Source of the DNA: Ostrinia nubilalis
Lineage: Eukaryota; Arthropoda; Insecta; Lepidoptera; Crambidae
NCBI RefSeq assembly: GCF_963855985.1
Contig: NC_087099.1
Location: 15,964,001 to 16,028,000 of the forward strand
DNA: 64,000 nucleotides
Reading direction: 5' to 3'
Shown: piece by piece, positions 44,684-53,600 of the stretch
How the letters are laid out: every line of letters begins with the position of its first letter
Numbering within the stretch: the first letter of the stretch is position 1
Translations under genes and position numbers: made by a program
The notes under the pieces: model-generated
The model's input: the letters and a program-made list of their open reading frames with translations, nothing else
Databases searched by the model: none
Told to the model about the DNA's origin: nothing

Positions 44684-47600
44684 GTGTTTTTGAGGCTTAA
44701 ATGTGGAGATTATGTGGTCGGCGAATTTATTTCCTTGTTTGGCATCATTTAGATTGTTTAGATGCTTTAAGTTAAGAGATTAGGAAGCATCCCAACAGTG
44801 AGTAAAAAAATATATTTTGTGGACATTTTTCCTAATGTTTGTTTATTTCATATCTAATAGGGCAACAAAAGTCGGACGGATTCTCATCAACAAAATACTG
44901 TGACATTAGGATATACCAGCTCGCCTGTACGTACAGGCCGGCACGCACACATTCATACCCTGATACACCACTTCGAGTGCAAACTTCACACAGTTGACAC
45001 ATTTACGCGGCGAAAAAAAAACACAAATACGACATGTCTTGCGTGGTGAAATTGTGTAAAAACCGTTCTGATCGAACGAACAAAAATCAAGGAATCACAT
45101 TTCACAGGTAAACTAATAATCTAATCACTTATTTCCCCGATTTTATAAACATTAAAATATTAAAATCAAACGTCAATCACCCGACAAAATAATACGTCAA
45201 AGGCCAGTGTTCTCAGTTATTTACGTGGGAAAATTACCCGAAAAGTGGGAAATCTATAATTTTAAGACTTTTTAGGTGTTTATTACGCATACTATTGAAA
45301 TAAAATAATTTATCATAATAACAGTGTTTTAATGGGATATATTTTCGTAGGCAGATTTGATCCTTCCCTAGGGGGTGGAACTGCGAAATTCAAATTTTCT
45401 TATATTTTTGCAAGTCAGTGTCAGGTTGTATGTTAAAATCTATCAGAGTTAATAATATTGATGATACATAAGATTATGATTACGTAGGTACACAAGATTG
45501 ATCATTTGTAACTGCGTGAATCGTACCTGACACTGACTTGCAAACAAAGTAAGAAAATTTGAAAATTTCGCGTCTTACTCAACGTATTCATCTTTCATCC
45601 TTTTCAAATGGCACGATATAATTTCGTTTACATTTCCAAGTAACATATCTGCCCATCTATGTTTTTCTTAAGATAAATGGGTAAAATGTTTTGGCTAACA
45701 TGGCATCCCTAAATTCACTCACACAATAGACAAACGCCAAAATTTTGCGTCACAGTTTTGTTGTAGCGCGAGTTCCGTCCGCCTTTTTTTATAGGTCCAT
45801 GGGGCAACATAATAAGGAAAAACTTAAATCCTGATGTTGTGGTTGTTGCAGCGATACCGCCTCAAAGTCAATAAACCTGCATTTTAGTAGATTTTTATTT
45901 ATTTTTATTTTTATGCATAACAAGGCAGGTATTTGACCACAATCGCACATGATGTTAAGAGGGATGCAGTCTAGGATGGTACATATCTGCCCTGTAAGAT
46001 ACCTACTTATGTGACAAATTGCCGGAAAGATAGTCTTATGGCAACAAAAAGAGTGTCCTTGGAACACAAGGCAAGTACATAATTTATTCATACATTCTGT
46101 CTACTCTACATACCACATGATTTCTTTGTCCTTTGATAGATAATAATTATTACAGGTTATATTATGTGCTATGCATTAAGATGCATCCAGTTCATACCAA
46201 GGCACTGATGGTATGAAGAAGCATTTGGAATTACTTAACCAATGCTCTCAATACCCCCAACATACTCGGAGAAGTAGGTAGGTACTCATGCCTACATAAG
46301 ATTTATCCATGAACTATTTTATACAAATGTACATAATATGCATTCAGTTCTTAAGATCATACAGAACAAAACACAACAGGGTGATTCCATACCTTTGCTC
46401 GTAAGTGTTTTAGCCAGAAAGTTTTAGATCTTAATAAAGTTATTTACCTAAACTAATAACTATAAAATTAATGTTATAGTATTCTACTCATCAACATTTA
46501 TTAATCATTACAGGTACCTACCCTACCCAAACCTTACAAAGATCCAGCTCCGGCACAGAATAAGTAATAGGACTAAGGTTCCTGGGCACACTTAAGAAAT
46601 ACCATCAACACTTGCGGGCAAATAGACATTAATGGGATTAAAACAAAATATATGTGTGACAATTTATTTAATAAATACTTATAAAACATTAAACAATATT
46701 TTGAATTTCAATGAAAACATAGGTACCTAACAGTTTTAATTTTCTATTAATAGGTATGATACATGATTGGTAATAATCAAAATTGTTATTCAAATTGCTG
46801 AGAGTTTCAATGGCTGGCTGCTCATGGTTTCATATATTATCATCTGGCTACTCGGGTTTCCTCTGTAAAAGAAAAAGTAATGTTAACTAAATACTAATTT
46901 AACTTGCCATCCTAACAATCAATATGAAAGGGCCTAACATTTCAGTTTGTCTAGAGAATGCATAGGTAAGTACCTACTTAAATAATAAAGATTCAATTAT
47001 TGCAATCAACATACCTTTGACTATTCTTTTCCTGTCTTGTTAGGTCCAAAAAAGTGAGGCTAAAAACTGCAAACCGCTACACTTTGCCTTTGGACTTCCA
47101 CTCGCCAAAAGCGAGATCTCGATGCTCTTGCAGGATTTTTGTTAATTTCTAGCTGTTAAATCTTCTCCTCCATTCCATAAAATCTAAAACAAGATAGAAT
47201 TACAATATACATATTTAACTACATGATTTAACTAAAAAATATTTTCACTTGCTAATTTAATCTACTTACCGATGTCTCATCTCAGATGTTAACATCGTTA
47301 ATATGGTCTTTATTTACTTTAAAACATAGCTTTATATTCAAATTATTTTATTACGACTTCTAAAACATTCTAAGAGGTTAGAAAATACGTCAAAACAAGA
47401 AAAATCCCTTGTCTTGTCACTGTCAGACGTGTGTGAGCGTGTGGCTGAGTGTGATTTTACAGTAGAAAAATAGAAGATAGATTTGTCCACGAAATTAATT
47501 TAATACAACAGTAGGAATACACAATGGATAGCTCTTTTTATTTTCTATGGCACAAGTGACAATCAACAGAACATTGTTTCTATAGCAACTTAAATTTATT

Positions 47601-50600
47601 CATAACGCCGCTTTGCTTGCCAGCTACATTAACAAGACGAAAGATGTTCCGAAATTTGTTTACCCAACAATATAAATATTGATTGGTAATAAATAATAAT
47701 GGTTTTAAATACTTACATATTAAACAAACAATAACACAAAAACGTATAAACAATTAATGAGGCGTTATGAGCATTATTCATCTTTGTAACTTATTTTTTA
47801 AAATTTAATAACAACATCTTAAAATAACGCAGCATGTTTCGGACGGAAGAACACACCATTCCATGTTAAATAAAAAAAAACTTGTAAAATACTCTATGAC
47901 TCGTCGAAAGAAGCTTCTTGGCCTTGCGTGCCGACGAAAGAAATTAGAAAGTTAAGCTAACGAGTACGATCCTTAGGCCCAGTTTTTTGATTCATAGTTA
48001 AAATAACAAATTGTTAAATTTTGTTACTAATGGTTAAATATTAACAAAATGTTAACTAATAGTTAAAAAATGTACTAAAAGTCAAGCTAACCATTGTTCG
48101 AAAAACATTTTTTTCTGATATTTAACCACTTGTCATTTGACATCTGTCAAATTTGACTATTGGTTATTTTAACTACGAATCAAAAAACTGGGCCTTAGTA
48201 AAACAAGAATGAACGTTTCGAGTTCGAACTCGAAACGTACAAAAATTCGTCCTCGTCTTGAACTCGAAAGTATTTCGTACTAGTGGTACCTGTACCTCTA
48301 GTAGGAAAAACTTTCGAGTTCGTTTCGTTGCGTATTCAAAGTGTCATCGAAAAATTTTGTATGAAAAATTAAACAGCGCCCCCTATATTATAGCCGCCCT
48401 AGGGGGCGCTGTTTAATTTTTCATACAAAATTTTTCGATGACACTTTGAATACGCAACGAAACGAATTCGAAAGTTTTTCCTACTAGTCCAGTCAATGAA
48501 TGCCTTAACGACGGTGTAGAGAGAAATCCGTGGAACACAATTTCTGACCTCGGGACTTTATTTAGCCTAGTTAGGTGGTGAACATAGCAAAAGTCCCCGC
48601 CCTTAGCCCTTGAGCCGGCGGGGAGAGGGGGGTTTAAAGGTATCACTTTTCGGTTTTTCGCTTAATCCTCGGAAACTATGCGTCCTAGTGACATGACTAC
48701 TATGAACCAAAAAAAGCTTATTCAATTTGCTATAGGTGAGACCATCAAGTTTTTCTATATCTTGTATAGTTTTTACGGCATCTGCTCTAGAAGGTCTGTA
48801 AAATTGGAAATTTTATTGTTGTCTTACATGTTCCTTTCAGGAGAAAATCGACTAAATCAACATTGAGCAAACACTATAGACATGCGGGAGCATGTTAAGC
48901 CCAGTTCTAGGGAGGGGACTGCACCGTGCGTATATTTAGACGAACCAATTAGAGCCACTTTTGACTCCTCATCATTCAAAAACTACTGTGCATTAACACT
49001 TCAAATTTGGCTCATGTATTGAGACTTGCAAGATATACATCAGCTTCAAATTTCATAAATATACCTCAAACGGTTATTTAGGTATTGACGTTCAAAAATC
49101 GACATTTAGAACACTAAAATCTATCTATCACATGTGAAATGTTAAAATTTACTGGTTTTTTATTTGTTCCTTTGTATTTACATAACTACCTTTCTGGATG
49201 CCAAATTTGAACCTTCGAGGTCATCTGGAAGTGGTTAGAATTTGGTCTATAGGTCAGACATGTAAATTTTTGGACGTGAATACCTAAAGAACCGTTTGAG
49301 GCATATTTATGAAATTTGAAACTGATGTATATCTTGCAAGTCTCAACACATGAACCAAATTTGAAGTGTTAATGCACAGTAGTTTTTGAATGATGAGGAG
49401 TCAAAAGTGGCTCTAATTGGTTCGTCTAAATATACGCACGGTGCAGTCCCCTCCCTGGAACTGGGCTTAACATGCTCCCGCATGTCTATAGTGTTTGCTC
49501 AATGTTGATTTAATCGATTTTCTCCTGAAAGGAACATGTAAGACAACAATAAAATTTCCGATTTTACAGACCTTCTAGAGCAGATGCCGTAAAAACTATA
49601 CAAGATATAGAAAAACTTGACGGTCTCACCTATAGCAAATTGAATAAGCTTTTTTTGGTTCATAGTAGTCATGTCACTAGGACGCATAGTTTCCGAGGAT
49701 TAAGCGAAAAACCGAAAAGTGGCACCTTTAAACCCCCCTCTCCCCGCCGGCTCAAAGGCTAAGGGCGGGGACTTTTGCTATGTTCACCTCCTAACTAGTC
49801 TAAATAAAGTCCTGAAGTCAGAAATTGTGTTCTACAGTTTTCCATCTATAATGCTTTATTGACTGGACTATACTAGAGGTACTGAAGGATACTTCCGGTC
49901 GACCTAGAATCTTAAAATTTGGCACAAAGCAACGTTTTATAGCACACATATCTACTTAAAGGAAAAATTCCGAAAACCTTCTATTTTTATTTACATCACA
50001 TGTTTTTTTCAATAATTATAAACTTATTACCCTTTCCCTCAGTAATGCTTACTTAACTACACCTACAGATTTGTACTTTGTACGGAACCTTCGGATTCGG
50101 TACGTGAGTCCTAGTCCCACTTGGCCGGTTTTTTTGGCAAACTAGTGAACCTGAAAAACCTAATTAGTAATTCCAGTCTGGACTTCTAAGTCGCCACATC
50201 TTTTCCGATACCTATATTATAAAACGTTCACCTTCAATAAAAAGTAACTAAGTTTGTAGCTATTACAAAAGTAGATACTTTTGGTACCCATGAAGTTTTT
50301 TAAGAATGCTCTAATGCTTGCATCAATCATTGCAATTAGCGCCACAATGTTGCAGTGTGCTAATTGTATGAACGTGTGTCTGTAGAAGTAATTTTTTTAA
50401 TAGTAGGTTTTGTAATTACTCGTAGTTAGGTACGGTTTACATTTTTATATTTTATGTTATCTTTCCTGTGTAGCTTTTGTTTTCTAATTATGCCTACTTT
50501 GTAAAATGATGTTCTTGATTGACATAGCTATCAAGTAAACCACTGATCCTACCTAATATTGAAGAATTAAATATTAATTTTATTTAAAGGTTGTTTCATA

Positions 50601-53600
50601 ATCGGAAATCACTGCTAAGTGCTATGTAATAAAAATCCAGACTGAATTGCTTCACACAACTAGGTAGTTTATTTTTATTGCTGATTGTTTCAAAGTTAAT
50701 TGTAATTAATTATTAATCTTTCGTATTTTTTATAAAGAATCATTTCTGACATTGAGGGTGTTTTAATATAGTGCACATTACATCACGGTCGTGGGATGCA
50801 TGCACGCATGCGAGACAATGCGCGATGAAATCACCAACAAACACAAACAACACACCATTAAAACACCCTAAAAGGTTTTTAACAGATTATGTTAATAAAC
50901 TTTTTTAATCGATTATAAAAAGGAGGAAGTTCTCAATTGGTTGTTAATTTTTGTATGTTATTTTTTCATATCTCTAACATTAGATTGAATCTCATTGCCA
51001 CAGCAACAACAGCTTCGCTATCATCCTGCCCACGATATTCAACGTGTTCTTCACGTCGTACGCATCGAGCGACGCCGGCGCAGGCTTCTGCGATCTCTTC
51101 GCTGCCGGCAATAGCGCTAACGCGACTAGCGAGGTAAACTTCTACCCTACGGAATAGATCTTCACCAGAAAGTACAGTGCAATCAGTTCGTTCGACTCCT
51201 AAAAAGTTAATAGTCACCTTGTAAATTTTGGAAGACGTTCGTATTGATTGAATTTTCGGAGAGCTATTAATAGAGAAAGTCTAAGTACCTACTATAAAAA
51301 TACTGTTCTCAAGAAGAAAGGCATAATATCCTTCAAAATATTAATTTTAATAGAGAAGATAAGAATAACATTAAACTTACGAGCTTATTTGCTTACTGGA
51401 CGACTGCTCTAAGTTAAATCTGAGGCAACCATGAATTTTATTTCAGGCTGTGAGTGTGTCTTTTAAAGATATGCAAAATTGGAATCTGAGATCAAATAAA
51501 GTTAGAATACTATTGTAAAATTATAACAAGTTTAAAATTTCAGGATGCTGAAATATCAAAGGAGTGCGTGAACACCATAAACGATAATACAATATGGGCG
51601 GGGTGCGCACATGGCTTCTCTTTCTTCGTGCTCAACGCGCTTATATCGCAGTGCGCTGGCAAGAGAAAGGTAATCTAGTTATTATAATAATTTATTTAAT
51701 AATCAAAAGTGGCACCAAGTGTTTCGTGTAATATTCCACTCGGCGCTGGCTAGTCAGTTCCTTTGTTTGAACTTGGCAAGCCAAGCACGCGGCAGCGTGG
51801 CAAGCCACGCTGCCGCGTGTCTAGATTTACAAAAAGTTATAAAACATTTGGACGGTATCAAAATAATTCGGCACGTCATCCAGTTATTAAACGTCCAACA
51901 TGGTATCAACATTTAGTTCATTCTTTACTTATTTTAATACAGCCTTAAATATATAAAAGTAAGTGGAATGACGCTATCAAAATGCTTAGCTATTAGATAA
52001 ATAATAATACTATAGTCTGGTCCGTGAGCACGTAGAATTTTGTCCAATGACCCCAAGCTACCCATCCTTATTGCTCGCGCGTAATTATGTTGCTATCGCG
52101 CTCGCACACTCACTGCGGGCGCCCGTCGCACAGTCGCGACAGCAATATAATTACGCGCGAGCGATAAGGATGGGTAGCTAGGGGTCATTGGACAAAATTC
52201 TACGTGCTCACGGACCAGGCTTTAGTCTCTATGGCTTTTTAACGCATTAGAATTTATGCGTTTATTAACTTTTTATAAGCCAAAAACTTGTAGGTAATTA
52301 ATTACAAAAGACGCAGTAGAATTTAATAAAATTTATTGGATGATATCATTGTTTTTTTGCATAGGTGCTGTCCATAGTGATCATGCTGGTCGCCGCGTGC
52401 GCAGCGGTCGGCATCGACAACACTGGCGAGGCGCTGTCGGGGCTGGTGCTGTTCTACGTGTTCCTGACTACCGCCATGGTCTTCGGAGTCGTGTCCTCAT
52501 ACTTCGTCGACCTGTATCCCACTTCGTACAGGTTTGATATTAATATTCTAAGGCATGCCTCCACAAAAACCAGTTTTATTTAGAAACTTGTCAGCATCGA
52601 AAATAGGCGAGGCGCTGTCGGGCCTGGTGCTGTTCTACGTGTTCCTGACGACCGCCATGATCTTCGGAGTCATGTCCTCGTACTTCGTCGACCTGTATCC
52701 CACTTCGTACAGGTTTGTTTTACTCGTATTCTAAGGCACACTTAAAAAACCAGTTTTATTTAGAAATTTTTCAGCATCGAGAATAGGCGAGGCGCTGTCG
52801 GTGCTGGTGATCTATTAAGGCTGAGTTGCACCACCTAACTTTAACGATAACTATTATGACGATAACCGGTGCTTTTTGTATGGAGTTTGTCAGATTTTTA
52901 ACGTCTGTCAAAGTTAAAGTAAGATGGTGCAACTCGGTCTTAGTTTCAGACTTCGTGATGCATTTCTACATGTAAGTATGTTTAACTTTACCTGATGTCA
53001 TTGTTTGTACTGATGGTGTCTATTGGTTTGATATCAATAGATCATGATGACATCACTACAAACAAAAACAAATAATTTGATGAAATTCAAGGTTAAAGGT
53101 TGCTAAATAATATGACCTGCTAATGTTTTTTTATGGCAGATTCTGTTAAAACCATAGTTTAGCATGCTTGTGCTTGTGTGTTATTTCGGTTATTTTTAAA
53201 CCAACGATGATGGAAAAAAATATTAATAATGCATTGTCTTGATATAAGCGATTGTTTCGTTTAAATTAGTACCTACTACCTATTTAATAAGTACTACCTA
53301 TTTACAAGAAAGATTGATCGTGACCGGGGGAAATTAGTCTTCAACTTTTTACTACAACCGATGTGAAAACACTTCGCAATTACGGTTTATTGCATCAACG
53401 GAATAATTGAGCTTATTGTGTTATTTTCTTGATTACTGTCATTTTCAAATCCTTGCTCGAAGTAATATTTGTAGAAATCATTACACTAGAAAAAAGATCG
53501 CTCGTAGATACTAATTATTTTTGATTACATAAGCTTGACATAAAGCTATGGTAGTTTTTTTAAATCCAGGTCGTGTGTGACTTCCACTAGGCACTTTTTA

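Larger units (their letters stand above)
48485..49870. mobile_element. Foldback (long palindromic) DNA transposon, 1.39 kb
   Basis: The ends are TAGTCCAGTCAAT and its complement, and the target duplication is TAC (48482-48484 and 49871-49873). The two arms of about 600 bp are inverted near-identical copies around a short centre near 49165-49180. Each arm holds the same 62-codon ORF (48678-48866 and 49499-49687) and a CCCCGCC...GGCGGGG hairpin. Termini and TSD length match the foldback at 3457, though the arm sequences differ. No transposase. Confidence 0.85.
48292..49882. repeat. MITE family B split by a foldback element
   Basis: The left part, 48292-48484, starts GTACCTCTAGTAGG and is an almost perfect palindrome of about 95-bp arms around CCCTATATTATAGCCGCCCTAGGG. 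The last 12 bases of its right end (TACTAGAGGTAC) are found at 49871-49882, after the foldback. Joining the two parts over the shared TAC restores the exact complement of the left end. Confidence 0.85.

Noticed and set aside
46155..46594. Second exon of the THAP gene at 46155 or 46514
   Set aside because: Both join in phase but give LYYVLCIKMH... or YLPYPNLTKI... with early stops and none of the remaining zinc ligands.
47000..47460. Possible - strand gene
   Set aside because: A few exon-like words, but no consistent splice sites or open frame could be joined.
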